Shown: piece by piece, positions 1 through 8,754 of the stretch
Layout: each line of letters opens with the position of its first letter
How positions within the stretch are numbered: position 1 is the stretch's first letter
Source of the DNA: Luteococcus japonicus
GTDB taxonomy: Bacteria > Actinomycetota > Actinomycetes > Propionibacteriales > Propionibacteriaceae
Direction: 5' to 3'
Length of the DNA stretch: 64,000 nucleotides
Assembly (NCBI RefSeq): GCF_003752415.1
Contig: NZ_RKHG01000001.1
Span: 2,108,001 to 2,172,000 of the forward strand
Program-made: the position numbers and the translations under genes
Notes under the pieces: generated by a model
Database searches by the model: none
The model's input: the letters and a program-made list of their open reading frames with translations, nothing else
What the model was told of the DNA's origin: nothing

Positions 1-123
1 GTCATCCTGACTTTGGCGGTTCTTGGGGGGTGTGTACGACGTAGGGACGTCCCGTGGATGGGTGTGGAGGACGGCCGGGCCGGTTCGTGGCCGTCCACCG
101 ACGCCCCACAACGAAGAGCCGAG

Positions 124-165
124 TTGTCCACAGTTGTCCACAGGCAACCTGTGGATTGTGCACAA
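124..165. other. oriC: DnaA-box cluster, probable part of oriC
   Basis: Two perfect actinobacterial-type DnaA boxes TTGTCCACA lie at 124-132 and 134-142. They are followed by TGTGGATTG (151-159, inverted, imperfect) and the palindrome TTGTGCACAA (156-165). The gene-free stretch 1-266 holds nothing else I can name. In related genomes oriC lies between dnaA and dnaN; dnaN would be to the left, outside the window. Only one edge of the origin is probably visible. Confidence 0.7.
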
Positions 166-266
166 CCTTCGTCGCGGGGTGTCGCCGGTGGAAATGGCCC
201 CTGACGACGCCGATACTGGGGTTTGACGGCGCCTGATGCCGCACGGACAGAAGGAGTGCCTGACCA

Positions 267-905
267 GTGAGCGGAACCGAGCAGCACGAGCCAAGCCCCA
301 AGGGAGACCGACGTCGGGCCCAGATCATCGAGGCCGCCGTCCAGCTCTTCGGCGAGGTGGGTTACCGCGGCACGTCGCTGCGCGACATCGCGGCGAGGGT
401 GGGCATCACCCACCCGGGGCTGCTCTATCACTTCCACTCCAAGGAGGAGCTGCTGCTGGAGGTGCTGGCCCGGCGCGACGAGGACGACCGTGTCCGCTTC
501 CACGCGCATGACGAGGGCATCACTGCGCTGCAGCAGCTGCGGGCACTGGTCAGGATCGTGGAGCACAATGCGTCGCGGCACGGCATCGTCGAGCTGTTCA
601 GCACCCTCTCGGCGGAGGCCACGGATCCCTCACATCCGGCGCACACCTACTTCACCTTGCGCTACGAGATGCTGGCGGACACGAATGCGGTGATGTTCCA
701 GACCCTGGCCGACGAGGGCCTGCTGCGGCCCGGGGTGGATCCGCACAGGGCTTCCTGCAACCTGATCGCCCTGATGGACGGCCTCCAGGTGCAGTGGCTC
801 TACGACGAACGCGGCGTGGACATGGCCGGGGACGTCCTCACCTACCTCGACGCCATCCTGGTCAAGCCCCTGGCAACGCTGGAGGCCGAAGCCGCCCAGG
901 GGTGA
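267..905 (+). CDS. TetR/AcrR family transcriptional regulator
   Basis: A 212-residue protein. The N-terminal helix-turn-helix is clear (about residues 13-60: an [14 protein letters not shown] helix, then [21 protein letters not shown]), as in TetR repressors, followed by a variable all-helical ligand-binding domain. The GTG start at 267 is favoured by AAGGAG at 251-256. It lies convergent with dnaA and between dnaA and the DnaA-box cluster, an unusual place because that interval normally holds only oriC. The effector and target genes cannot be told from the sequence. Confidence 0.85.
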   Translation: MSGTEQHEPSPKGDRRRAQIIEAAVQLFGEVGYRGTSLRDIAARVGITHPGLLYHFHSKEELLLEVLARRDEDDRVRFHAHDEGITALQQLRALVRIVEHNASRHGIVELFSTLSAEATDPSHPAHTYFTLRYEMLADTNAVMFQTLADEGLLRPGVDPHRASCNLIALMDGLQVQWLYDERGVDMAGDVLTYLDAILVKPLATLEAEAAQG

Positions 906-916
906 CGTCGACGGGA

Positions 917-932
917 CCTCGACAAGCTCGGC
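917..932. repeat. dispersed CCTCGACARGCTCGGC repeat, copy 1
   Basis: CCTCGACAAGCTCGGC lies between the convergent TetR and dnaA stop codons. Close copies occur at 18425-18440, 21135-21150 and 52048-52063, with diverged ones elsewhere in the window, so this is a short interspersed element rather than a local sequence. Confidence 0.6.
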
Positions 933-948
933 CAGCGCGGTGCCAGGC

Positions 949-2415
949 CTACTGACCCTGCTGCTTGATCCGGTTGGTCAGCTCGGTCACCTGGTTGAAG
1001 ACACTGCGACGTTCGCGCAGCAGCTCCCGGATCTTGCGGTCCGCGTGCATCACCGTCGTGTGGTCCTTGCCGCCGAAGAGCTGGCCGATCTTGGGCAGGC
1101 TCATGTCCGTGAGTTCACGGCACAGGTACATGGCGATCTGTCGGGCGGTCACCAGCACGTGCGTGCGGGAGGTGCCGGTCAGCTCGTCCAGGGTGATGCC
1201 GAAGTAGTCGGCCGTCTCGCTCATGATCAGCTGCGGCGTGACCTCGCTCTCGGTGCCCTCAGGGATGAGGTCCTTGAGGACGATCTGCGCAAGTTCCAGG
1301 TCCACGTCCTGACGTTGCAGGCTGGCGAAGGCGGTGACGCGGATCAGCGCACCCTCCAGTTCGCGGATGTTGGTCTGGATCTTCGACGCGATGAACTCCA
1401 GCACGTCCGGGCCGGCGGTCAGGTTCTGCGTCGCGGCCATCCGCTTGAGGATGGCGATGCGGGTCTCGAGGTCCGGCGGCTGGATGTCGGTGATCAGGCC
1501 CCACTCGAAGCGGCTGCGCAGGCGAGGCTCCAGGGCCTCGAGCAGCTTCGGCGGCCGGTCCGAGGTCATCACGATCTGCTTCTGGGCATTGTGCAGCGTG
1601 TTGAAGGTGTGGAAGAACTCCTCCTGCGTCTGGATCTTGGACTCCAGGAACTGGATGTCGTCGATCAGCAGGACGTCGACGTCACGGTAGGTGCGGCGGA
1701 ACTGGGCCGTGCGATTGTCACTGATGGCATTGATGAAGTCATTGGTCAGCTCCTCGGTGCTGACGTACTTCACCCGGACCCGGTCGTAGTAGTTGTGCAC
1801 ATAGTGGCCGATGGCGTGCAGCAGGTGGGTCTTGCCCAGGCCCGATTCGCCGTAGATCATCAACGGGTTGTAGCTCTTGCCCGGCGCCTCGGCGACGGCG
1901 GCCGCCGCGGCGTGCGCGAAGCGGTTGGAGGAACCGATCACGAAGGTCTCGAAGGTGTACTTCGGGTTCAGCCGGTCGACGCCGTCATTGCTCGAGGGCG
2001 AGGGCGTGCTCAGAGTGGCCGTGCCGGGGCGTCGGCGTTCGGCATCGGGCTTCGGGATGAACTGTGCCGGCTCCGGGTCGAGTTCCTCGGGGTCCTCGTC
2101 CCGGTCCGGGACGCCGAGGCTGAGCTCCAGGTCCGGCTCGACGGTGATGGCCAGCCGCATCTGGCGGTGGAAGAAGTCACTCAGTGCGTCCTCGATCTGG
2201 ACGCGGAGCCGGGTCTCGATCCGCTCCCGGGTGAATTCATTGGGGACGGCGATCATCACCGTCGACTCGTGCATCGTCAGAGGGCGAGTGTTCTTCAGCC
2301 AGGCCTTGTTCGGGCCCTGAGCACGGCCCTGGATGTGCTTCCAGGCCTTGGTGAGCTGGGAGGCGGGATCGTCGGTGGGGGCCCTGTGCTCCGACGTATT
2401 GCTCAACTCACGCAC
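949..2415 (-). CDS. dnaA: chromosomal replication initiator protein DnaA
   Basis: A 488-residue AAA+ initiator that binds DnaA boxes and melts oriC. Domain I is at about 15-95, followed by an acidic/proline linker. The Walker A motif GESGLGKT is at 189-196 and Walker B IDDIQFL at 251-257. The C-terminal domain IV carries the DNA-binding signature with [11 protein letters not shown] near residue 460. The start is GTG at 2415 with a GAAGG-type ribosome site just upstream. The upstream region contains several DnaA boxes, the arrangement of an autoregulated dnaA promoter. Divergent from rpmH, as usual in this phylum. Confidence 0.98.
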   Translation of the reverse strand: MRELSNTSEHRAPTDDPASQLTKAWKHIQGRAQGPNKAWLKNTRPLTMHESTVMIAVPNEFTRERIETRLRVQIEDALSDFFHRQMRLAITVEPDLELSLGVPDRDEDPEELDPEPAQFIPKPDAERRRPGTATLSTPSPSSNDGVDRLNPKYTFETFVIGSSNRFAHAAAAAVAEAPGKSYNPLMIYGESGLGKTHLLHAIGHYVHNYYDRVRVKYVSTEELTNDFINAISDNRTAQFRRTYRDVDVLLIDDIQFLESKIQTQEEFFHTFNTLHNAQKQIVMTSDRPPKLLEALEPRLRSRFEWGLITDIQPPDLETRIAILKRMAATQNLTAGPDVLEFIASKIQTNIRELEGALIRVTAFASLQRQDVDLELAQIVLKDLIPEGTESEVTPQLIMSETADYFGITLDELTGTSRTHVLVTARQIAMYLCRELTDMSLPKIGQLFGGKDHTTVMHADRKIRELLRERRSVFNQVTELTNRIKQQGQ

Positions 2416-2502
2416 CCATCCTTCGCCCCTCGGTCGGGTCCGTGTCCTCGTGGGGTGGCGAGGTGCCCGTCGATTCCCCTTGCGGGAGAAGTGTGTTGAA
2501 AA

Positions 2503-2580
2503 CTATCCACATAGTTTTCCACAGGTTGTGGGCGAAGACCCAACTCACGGCGTTCCCCGTCTGCCGCAGCCTGTGGACAA
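2503..2580. promoter_or_regulatory. DnaA boxes in the dnaA-rpmH intergenic region
   Basis: The 445-bp gap between dnaA and rpmH holds CTATCCACA (2503-2511), TTTTCCACA (2515-2523) and inverted TGTGGACAA (2572-2580). The first box sits in a perfect dyad, AAAACTAT (2499-2506) and ATAGTTTT (2511-2518) around CCAC. These sites probably serve dnaA autoregulation or form part of a bipartite origin. The rest of the gap (2581-2722) shows no gene. Confidence 0.65.
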
Positions 2581-2722
2581 CCCTGTGTCCAGAGCAGTGA
2601 CGATACTTCGACGGCTTTCCGGCGAGCAAGCCGGGGTTCTGGAAAGGTTTGGCACCATCGGCGTGTCGGCTGGACTACATCGGTGTAGTTCATTGCCCCT
2701 TGTGGCCAACCTGAGGATCGGT

Positions 2723-2752
2723 TTGCCCTCGGGGGGCACGAACCCGTATCGT
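2723..2752 (+). promoter_or_regulatory. candidate promoter of the rpmH operon
   Basis: TTGCCC (2723-2728) and TATCGT (2747-2752) are separated by 18 bp and lie about 110 bp upstream of the rpmH start. They are a plausible -35/-10 pair for the housekeeping sigma factor; assignment is by eye only. Confidence 0.4.
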
Positions 2753-2860
2753 TGACCAGTCGCCGGACGTCGGCGACGCACTTCCCCGTGCCGGAACGGA
2801 CCCTGCAAGGTCGAACGTCGGTTCCGGGTTCCGCCATCGAAGACAAAGGGAGTAATCCCC

Positions 2861-2998
2861 GTGACCAAGCGTACTTTCCAGCCGAGCAACCGTCGCCGCA
2901 GCCGTACCCACGGCTTCCGTGCCCGCATGAGCACCCGCGCGGGTCGCGCCATCATGGCGGCGCGCCGCCGCAAGGGCCGCTCCGAGCTGTCTGCCTGA
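2861..2998 (+). CDS. rpmH: 50S ribosomal protein L34
   Basis: A 45-residue, very basic protein beginning [13 protein letters not shown] and ending [11 protein letters not shown], the typical length and sequence of L34. The GTG start at 2861 is preceded by AAAGGGAG at 2845-2852. It is the first gene of the rpmH-rnpA-yidD-yidC-jag cluster, in its usual place divergent from dnaA. Confidence 0.97.
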   Translation: MTKRTFQPSNRRRSRTHGFRARMSTRAGRAIMAARRRKGRSELSA

Positions 2999-3007
2999 CG
3001 AGTACGG

Positions 3008-3379
3008 GTGCTCCCCGCCCAGAACCGGATGCGACAGGCATCCGACTTCCGCGGATCCGTCCGCGGAGGGGTCAGGGCGGCGAGACCCACTCTGGTCGTG
3101 CACGCACGCAAGACCAACAGCCCCCCATCTCGGGTGGGCTTTGTTGTGTCCAAGGCCGTGGGCAACGCTGTCACCCGCAATCGGGTGAAGCGTCGCCTGC
3201 GGCATCTTGTGGTTCCCCTGTTTGCAGGCTCGCCAGACGTCCACGTCGTGGTCAGGGCCCTGCCGGCAGCGGCCACCTCACCGGAACGCCTGTCCGACGA
3301 TCTTGCACAGGCGTGGGCCCAGTGCATGACCCGCCTGGGCCTGACCCGTATGGGTGCCGATCCGAAGGACCCCTCGTGA
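3008..3379 (+). CDS. rnpA: ribonuclease P protein component
   Basis: A 123-residue basic protein, the protein subunit of RNase P, which matures tRNA 5' ends together with the rnpB RNA. The family signature is present as AVGNAVTRNRVKRRLR (about residues 50-65), after GFVVSKAVG. The GTG start at 3008 lies 9 bp after the rpmH stop, and the stop overlaps the yidD start by 4 bp (GTGA), so the genes are probably translationally coupled. Confidence 0.96.
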   Translation: MLPAQNRMRQASDFRGSVRGGVRAARPTLVVHARKTNSPPSRVGFVVSKAVGNAVTRNRVKRRLRHLVVPLFAGSPDVHVVVRALPAAATSPERLSDDLAQAWAQCMTRLGLTRMGADPKDPS

Positions 3380-3705
3380 AGCACCTGCTGATCGCCTTCG
3401 TGAAGTTCTGGCGTGCCCTGGTCTCACCCCTGTACGGCGATGTCTGCAAGTACCACCCTTCCTGTTCGGCCTATGGCCTCCAGGCTTTGCGGACTCGCGG
3501 CGCCCTGATGGGCAGCCTGCTCGCCGTCTGGCGCATCCTGCGCTGCAATCCCTGGTCGAAGGGTGGCTACGACCCGGTTCCCGGAAGTCCCGAGCACGAT
3601 GCCTGGCTGGCCGAACAGGCCGCCGCCGGCTCGAGCGACTCCGCCTCCCTGCCGTCCGACGTCCAGCCGTCGGCTCTTTCCCACAACACCAGAGGTGAAA
3701 TCTGA
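3376..3705 (+). CDS. yidD: membrane protein insertion efficiency factor YidD
   Basis: A 109-residue protein of the small YidD family, which assists YidC-dependent membrane insertion. The cysteine-rich core is seen near the N-terminus: KYHPSCSAYGLQAL followed by ILRCNPWSKGGYDPV. The start is GTG at 3376, overlapping the rnpA stop; the final A of the stop codon TGA is the first base of the yidC ATG at 3705. The C-terminal extension after about residue 75 is polar and longer than in short homologues. Confidence 0.95.
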   Translation: MKHLLIAFVKFWRALVSPLYGDVCKYHPSCSAYGLQALRTRGALMGSLLAVWRILRCNPWSKGGYDPVPGSPEHDAWLAEQAAAGSSDSASLPSDVQPSALSHNTRGEI

Positions 3706-4811
3706 TGGCTCCACTTGAAACGGTGCTGCTGTTCTTCGGTCTGAAGGACGCCTTCATGGGCTTCGGCAGCGCGATCATGCAGCCGATCTACTGGGCCGTC
3801 TCCGGCCTGATCGTCCTTGCGCACAAGCTGTGGGCGCCCGTCTTCGGTGCCAACTCGGGTCTGACCTGGGTGCTCAGCATCGTCAGCCTCGTGATCGTGA
3901 TCCGTACCCTGCTGATCCCGATCTTCGTGAAGCAGATCAACTCCGCGCGCGACATGCAGCTGATCCAGCCCAAGGTGAAGGCGCTGCAGGAGAAGTACGG
4001 CAATGACCGCGAACGACTGGGCCAGGAGACCATGAAGCTCTACCGCGAGGAGGGCGTCAACCCCGCCGCCTCGTGCCTGCCGGTCCTGCTGCAGATGCCG
4101 ATCTTCCTGGCGCTCTTCCGCGTGCTGGAGGGTGCCGCCCGCAACCCGATCGTGCCGCGGGGCACCTTCTTCAAGAACAACCCGGAGCTGGTGCAGTCCC
4201 TGCACGATGCCACCTTCCTCGGTGCAGGCCTGGCCAAGCGCTTCCTTCCCGCGTCACCCTTCGGCGCCAACCAGATCATGGCGCTGGTCCTGATCGTGCT
4301 GATGACGGGCATCCTGTTCATCCAGCAGAAGGAGCTGATGGTCCGCAACATGCCGCCGGAGGCCCTGACGGGCCCGATGGCACAGCAGCAGAAGATGATG
4401 CTGTACATGTTCCCGGTGATCTACGCCGTCTCCGGTGTCTCGATCCCGATTGGCGTGCTGATCTACTGGCTGACCACCAACATCTGGACCTTGGTGCAGC
4501 AGTACATCCTGATCCACAACAACCCGACTCCCAACACCCCTGCCTATGTGGACTGGGAGGAGCGGATGCGCGCCAAGGGACTGGACCCGGACAAGATCCA
4601 GGCCGATCGTCGGGCCAAGCGTCGTCGCACGAAGGGCATGCCGGTGACTGCGCCGGCCGTCGTCGACGAGGAGGCCGGCGAGCGTCCCACCGTCGCACGT
4701 CAGGGGGTCACCCGTCAGACCGTGCGCAAGACTGCCGACGGCACCGCGCAGCAGGTGGTCCGCCGCCAGCAGCCGGCCCGTCAGCCGCGTGAGAAGCGCA
4801 AGAAGAAGTGA
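3705..4811 (+). CDS. yidC: membrane protein insertase YidC/Oxa1
   Basis: A 368-residue polytopic insertase that places proteins in the cytoplasmic membrane alone or with SecYEG. The conserved arginine-containing hydrophobic helix (VIRTLLIPIFVKQINSAR, about 64-81) is followed by the cytosolic helical pair and the NPAASCLPVLLQMPIF segment. The last transmembrane region contains PIGVLIYWLTTNIWTL. The tail beyond residue 290 is strongly basic (RRAKRRR, REKRKKK), common in actinobacterial YidC and probably ribosome-binding. Start ATG 3705 is coupled to yidD. Confidence 0.97.
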   Translation: MAPLETVLLFFGLKDAFMGFGSAIMQPIYWAVSGLIVLAHKLWAPVFGANSGLTWVLSIVSLVIVIRTLLIPIFVKQINSARDMQLIQPKVKALQEKYGNDRERLGQETMKLYREEGVNPAASCLPVLLQMPIFLALFRVLEGAARNPIVPRGTFFKNNPELVQSLHDATFLGAGLAKRFLPASPFGANQIMALVLIVLMTGILFIQQKELMVRNMPPEALTGPMAQQQKMMLYMFPVIYAVSGVSIPIGVLIYWLTTNIWTLVQQYILIHNNPTPNTPAYVDWEERMRAKGLDPDKIQADRRAKRRRTKGMPVTAPAVVDEEAGERPTVARQGVTRQTVRKTADGTAQQVVRRQQPARQPREKRKKK

Positions 4812-4875
4812 CGCGCCCCTCCCCTGTTTTTTCGGGTGGCCTGCGCGCCACCACCCCCTTGAGCTAGGAGAAATC

Positions 4876-5475
4876 ATGAGCGAAGAGCTCGCCACCGACC
4901 AGGTGGAGACCGAGACCGTCGACGCCGTCGTCGAGGAGCCCGTCAAGGACGAGGAGCTTCCCGAGCAGGAGGAGTCGAAGGCCAGCGAGCAGGATTCCGA
5001 GGACGACGAGGAGGACTCGGAGGATCCTTTGGACGCAGAGGGTGACATTGCGGCCGACTACCTGGAGGAGCTGCTGGACATCGCAGACCTCGACGGCGAC
5101 ATTGACACCTACACCGAGGGCGGACGGGCCCACGTGTCCATCGTCACCGACACGGAGACCCTGGTGGGCAAGGACGGGGAGGTGCTGGACGCCCTGCAGG
5201 AGCTGGCTCGCCTGGCCGTGATGACCGAGACCGGCCACCGCAGCCGTCTGATGCTGGACATCGCCGGTCACCGGGACCGTCGTCGCAAGGAGCTGCAGGT
5301 GCTGGCCCACGACGCCATCGCCGAGGTGAAGACCTCCGGTGAGGCGCAGCGCCTGGCCCCGATGAACCCCTTCGAGCGCAAGATCGTGCACGACGCGGTG
5401 GCAGAGGCCGGCCTGGTCAGCGAGTCCGAGGGCGTCGAGCCCAAACGTCGCGTGGTGGTGCTGCCCGCCGAGTGA
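4876..5475 (+). CDS. jag: Jag/KhpB RNA-binding protein (KH and R3H domains)
   Basis: A 199-residue single-strand RNA-binding protein of the Jag/SpoIIIJ-associated family. The first 60 residues are extremely acidic and low in complexity. A KH-like domain follows, with LVGKDGEVLDALQ (about 98-110), and an R3H domain with the R-x3-H core in NPFERKIVHDAV. The N-terminal Jag_N domain of firmicute proteins is absent, as usual in actinobacteria. I chose ATG 4876 because of AGGAG at 4866-4870. In relatives rsmG follows directly; here a 3.8-kb interval separates them. Confidence 0.93.
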   Translation: MSEELATDQVETETVDAVVEEPVKDEELPEQEESKASEQDSEDDEEDSEDPLDAEGDIAADYLEELLDIADLDGDIDTYTEGGRAHVSIVTDTETLVGKDGEVLDALQELARLAVMTETGHRSRLMLDIAGHRDRRRKELQVLAHDAIAEVKTSGEAQRLAPMNPFERKIVHDAVAEAGLVSESEGVEPKRRVVVLPAE

Positions 5476-5518
5476 TGAACCGCTGACGGGTCGCGCAAGG
5501 CGATCCCCGGACTTGTCG

Positions 5519-5545
5519 AGGGGCCGGTGCACTGCACCGGCCCCT
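5519..5545. terminator. bidirectional terminator
   Basis: A perfect 13-bp inverted repeat, AGGGGCCGGTGCA (5519-5531) and TGCACCGGCCCCT (5533-5545). It lies between the stop of jag and the 3' end of the convergent MerR pseudogene. Confidence 0.8.
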
Positions 5546-5563
5546 CTGTCATGCCCACGTGGC

Positions 5564-6443
5564 TCAGTGTGTGGCCAGGGTCAGGCTGTGCTCGATGACC
5601 TGACCCTCTGTCAGGGTGATGGCGCGCTGGCGTAGCGGGGCGGAATCGACGCCCGCCTGCTCGGCGACGCGGCACAGGGCGAGTGCAGTCGGGTGGGGCA
5701 GCGGGCCACCGGGCAGCCGGGCGGCGGCGAGTTCCTCGGCCGGGGGCTCCTCGCTGGTCGGGATCGGGGTCGTGACGAAGGCTTCGGTGCGCCGCGGAAG
5801 CTCGCCCTTGACCACGTCGACCCCGTCGATCGCGATGTCCTGGGTGGAGGGGTTCTCGGGTCTCGACGCAGTACGAGGCGCGCAGCACGCTGGGCTGACG
5901 GGGGTCGCTGGTGAAGCTCATCCAGAAGCTGTCCGGGATGACGGCGCAGCCGAGCTCCGAGAGCTGGGCCATCCAGTGCTCGAAGCCGGTCTGGAGGCCC
6001 TCGAAACGTGCCTCGACCTCGGACTCCTGCGGGTCCTCCCCCAGTTCCTTGAGGCCGATCCGTGCCTCTACCCCGGCCCAGTGCACGGGTTCACACTCGC
6101 GGGTCCGTACAGCCTCGATGCTCACGCACTCCTGCCAGCGAGGTGCATGGGTCAGTGCCCAGTCCTCGAGCTCGCGCTGGGCATCGAGTTCGCGACGACG
6201 TGCCTGCAGCAGTTCGGTGAGCTCGTGCGGGTGGGTGAGTGCCTGCTTCATCTGGGGGATGCCCATGCCCGTCGCTCGCAGGACCCGCAGCAGGGCCGCG
6301 TCCTGGAGTTGGCTGGCGCTCTAGGAGCGATAGCCATTGGAATCGTCGACGTGGGCCGCGGGCAAGAGGCCGATGTCGTGGTAGTAGCGCAGCGTCTTGA
6401 TGTTCAGGCCTGTCCCGTGGGAGAACTCTCCGATGCCGATCAT
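5564..6443 (-). pseudogene. MerR family regulator, broken by an amber codon and a frameshift
   Basis: From ATG 6443 the frame gives a good MerR winged-helix start (MIGIGEFSHGTG, then KTLRYYHDIGLLPAA) ending NGYRS followed by TAG at 6321-6323 (codon 41). The same frame continues with SASQLQDAALLRVLRATG, so a single substitution (a tyrosine is usual at this position) explains the stop. The helical effector-domain reading then leaves frame near 5860, after SYCVETR, and resumes in another frame with ENPSTQDIAIDGVDVVKGEL to a stop at 5564. Two independent lesions make a pseudogene the best call. A MerR-like promoter dyad lies upstream at about 6496-6516. Confidence 0.85.
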
Positions 6444-6495
6444 GCCCGTCCTCTCGTGTGCTGTGTGGTTCTGGTTGATGTCTCCACGGTGGCGT

Positions 6496-6516
6496 CTCCG
6501 GTGGCTGGAGCGTCAA
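6496..6516 (-). promoter_or_regulatory. possible MerR-type promoter/operator
   Basis: On the minus strand TTGACG (6516-6511) is followed by CTCC-N7-GGAG (6510-6496), the position where MerR activators bind the elongated spacer. It lies 53 bp upstream of the MerR pseudogene start. No clear -10 could be picked. Confidence 0.3.
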
Positions 6517-6564
6517 GTGGATCCTGCCCGACGCTGGGGCCAGAGAGGGCGCCAGGCACCAATT

Positions 6565-6591
6565 CCAAGATCAAGAAAGTGTTGATCTTGG
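6565..6591. repeat. 10-bp perfect inverted repeat
   Basis: CCAAGATCAA (6565-6574) and TTGATCTTGG (6582-6591) with a 7-nt loop lie just upstream of the acetyltransferase pseudogene. Either an operator or a small hairpin in its leader. Confidence 0.4.
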
Positions 6592-6611
6592 TCTGGTGGG
6601 ACGATGGGAGC

Positions 6612-7286
6612 ATGGAGTTCAGGCCGGCGTGTGCTGGGGGATCCCGCAGATTCGCACGGTGCTGGCCACAGCGCTGGCCAATGATCCCCTGGTTCGGTGG
6701 GACTTCCCGCCCACGGGTCCAGTTGTGGCGGCTGAGCCCCATAGTTCGATGGCTGGTCCCCAGCAGGCGACGGCCGAGCTCGTCGAGTCTGATCAGCAAC
6801 GGCTCGGCAGGGTGGCCAGCTACTTCATGTTGGCCGTCGAACGACTTGTGCTGCAGGGGCGTTCCTTCACGGTCGTCGACGAGGGAAGGATCCTGGGGGC
6901 TGCCCTGTGGATGCCTTCGGGGATGGAGCGGGAACCGTCGCTGCCTCGTCCCCGCGACTTCATGGGGCAGCTCTTGGGGGACGAGGTTCTACTGGAGAGT
7001 GCGGAGCGCTTCCAGCAGGCATTGGAAGGGGCGCCCGAGTGTGGCGGCTTCTACTTGGCTGATCTGGGCTTGCTTCCAGGCTTCCAGGCTTCCAGGCTTC
7101 CAGGCTTCCAGGTCCGGGCTGGCATCGAGGTTGATGCGGCACTGCATGGCCGAACTCGATGGGCCGATGTGGGCGGAGTCCGCGAACCCCCGCGACTTGG
7201 ACTTCTACCGTCGGCTTGGCTTCGTCGCGGTGCACCAGGCGTCCCTGTTCGACACGACGCTCAGTAGGCTGTGGCTTGAGCGGTGA
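6612..7286 (+). pseudogene. GNAT family N-acetyltransferase, frameshifted
   Basis: A typical GNAT start, MEFRPA, is read from ATG 6612 and leaves frame within about 25 bases. The body is in a second frame (IPQIRTVLATALANDPLVRW, a LGAALWMPSG segment, then FYLADLGLLPGFQ). The C-terminal motif LDFYRRLGFVAVH is back in the first frame and ends at TGA 7284-7286. The second switch coincides with five 8-bp repeats (7073-7112) in the acetyl-CoA loop region. The first shift is ordinary decay or sequence error; the second could be slippage. Confidence 0.75.
7073..7112 (+). repeat. 8-bp tandem repeat, five perfect units
   Basis: Five uninterrupted copies of CTTCCAGG inside the acetyltransferase pseudogene, where the glycine-rich acetyl-CoA loop should be encoded. 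Eight is not a multiple of three, so each unit gained or lost changes the downstream frame; three or six units would join the middle and C-terminal frames. Confidence 0.9.
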
Positions 7287-7519
7287 AGCTATAAAGACAT
7301 ATGTCGATAAAGAGTCAATAGGGCTCACGAAATGACTGGCCACACCGAACCTCTCCGTGGCCAGCCGGGATTCAGGAGTGGCCCAGCGCCCAGCAGGTAC
7401 GTGGACCCCAACTCCCGTGACCAGGCGAAGGGAAGCAGATTCTCGGGCCTTCTTCTTGTCGTGATGTGTGCTACCCACTGCGTAGCCGGGCTGGGGCTGG
7501 CAGCGCAGTAGAGGCACCC

Positions 7520-8031
7520 ATGACGGGAGACAGTGACTTCAAGAAGCGTGTGCGTACCCGCATGCTGCAGACCGGACAGAACTACACTGCGGCCAGGGCA
7601 GACATCATTGGCACTCCACAGCGCACCCATCCACAGGGCACCCATCCCCCAGAGGAGAGTGTGCCGCCGGGATGGGAGGCGGCTCATGCCGAGCAGGACA
7701 GGTGGTCGCCTGCTTCATCATGGGCGGGGTGATGGTCAGCGCTCCATAGAAGCGCAGGCCGCGTGCGTCCGTGCTGCTCCACCTGGTATCGCTCTTCACG
7801 GTGGGCGGTTGTACTCGGAGCGAGACGTGAATGACGTGCTCGTTTCGGTGCATGAGGTCGTCGCCTTTTGGCGTCGAGAACTCGTCGCACCACGGATACC
7901 TGACGCGGGAGCGGGGAATCCATCGGTTGGCGGAGATGGCGCTGAAGCGTCCTTCCTGGATGGCGCAGGAGATCCCGGCCTGGGAGTCGCTCTGGCTCCC
8001 GAGGTACTTGAGAGGCGAGATCACCGAATGA
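7520..8031 (+). pseudogene. DUF2087 domain protein, multiply frameshifted
   Basis: The gene can be followed through successive frames. From ATG 7520 comes MTGDSDFKKRVRTRMLQTGQ and NYTAARADI; then VVACFIMGGVMVSAP, an in-frame TAG, and RRPRASVLLHLVSLFTVG. Next is GRLYSERDVNDVLVSVHEVV with FWRRELV, and finally HHGYLTRERGIHRLAEMAL to the stop at 8031. The YSERDVN...RRELV...GYLTRERG order matches the DUF2087 domain as I know it. At least three frameshifts and one stop are needed. An upstream AGAGG supports the start. Confidence 0.7.
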
Positions 8032-8043
8032 GCAGCCCGGGTT

Positions 8044-8059
8044 GGTTTCACGTGGAACG
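8044..8059. promoter_or_regulatory. parS: parS-like site 1
   Basis: GGTTTCACGTGGAACG matches the 16-bp consensus TGTTTCACGTGAAACA at 13 positions, with the TTTCACGTG core intact. One of four such sites between 8.0 and 10.0 kb. Confidence 0.8.
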
Positions 8060-8452
8060 TCAGAGGAAGACGGGTGGCATCCGACGCCCAGGGTCGTGCG
8101 CGGGAGGCAGGGGTGATCGGTGCGAGCATGTGCCCGAGCCATGTGCCCATGCGCGTTCCGCTCGCTGGGGTGCATCGCGGGAGACGTCACCTCCACCTCG
8201 AAGTCACGGCCGCACCGAAGGACGTCTGTTTCCGGGCTGCCGCCCGGCAGTCCGGCGAGAGTGATCAAGAGCAGTTCGGTGTGGTGCATCGGATGACGAA
8301 AGCTGGCGCGAGCCAGTCTGTGATTGGGGCGACGAAGGTCCTGGCCGCCCGTGGTGGCGCTGCGGGGTGCCGGGCGAGATTGCAAGCCACGCGAAGTTCG
8401 AGGGAGCTGCACAAGAGGGCCAATCGCCGTTGTATGGGAGTGAGGATTGAGA
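8060..8452. other. gene-free remnant DNA
   Basis: About 390 bp in which neither strand shows a recognisable product. Open frames here are short and lack family motifs or ribosome sites. Probably further decayed coding sequence. Confidence 0.4.
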
Positions 8453-8656
8453 ATGAGTGATACTCAGGGCATCGACGCCCAGGAGCGTGTCGCGCGATTG
8501 GCTGATCTTGAAGCCGCGAAGCAGAGTGCCGAGATGGAGGGCAGCCACGTCCCGGCCGAGGCCGAGGCCGTCTTGCGCGATTACGCAGAGGGGCGGATCA
8601 GCGAAGACGAGATGGATCGGCAGTTGCGCTCCACGTCCGACATTCCCGCTCGCTGA
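8453..8656 (+). CDS. VbhA-like antitoxin of a Fic toxin
   Basis: A 67-residue acidic, helical protein. The pattern ARLADLEAAKQSAEMEGSHV followed by a YAEGRISEDEMDRQL segment matches VbhA-type antitoxins, whose inhibitory helix carries an S-x-x-x-E-G motif that blocks the Fic ATP site (here SAEMEG). ATG 8453 is chosen over a TTG two codons upstream because of GGGAGTGAGG at 8436-8445. Its stop overlaps a start codon (TGATG) that opens a truncated Fic-like frame, so the antitoxin appears to have outlived its toxin. Confidence 0.6.
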   Translation: MSDTQGIDAQERVARLADLEAAKQSAEMEGSHVPAEAEAVLRDYAEGRISEDEMDRQLRSTSDIPAR

Positions 8657-8754
8657 TGTCCGCACCCTGGGGGGTTGGCGACTACAACCAGAAGTGGGCT
8701 GGGTACTTGGACCCGGCTGTACACAGGGCCCCGGGTTTCGCAGACCACCGGTGA
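8656..8754 (+). pseudogene. N-terminal remnant of a Fic-like toxin
   Basis: A 32-codon frame starts on the A of the antitoxin stop (TGATG) and reads MSAPWGVGDYNQKWAGYLDP before an early stop. The W-x-x-Y-L-x-P opening resembles the N-terminus of small Fic proteins, and the coupled position after a VbhA-like gene fits. No HPFxxGNGR catalytic motif was found downstream in any frame, so the toxin is lost. The identification rests on a short segment and on context. Confidence 0.4.

Noticed and set aside
940-2499. Long open frame antisense to dnaA (about 520 codons), and similar long frames opposite other genes
   Set aside because: Frames antisense to high-GC genes stay open by codon bias; no family motifs or ribosome sites were seen.
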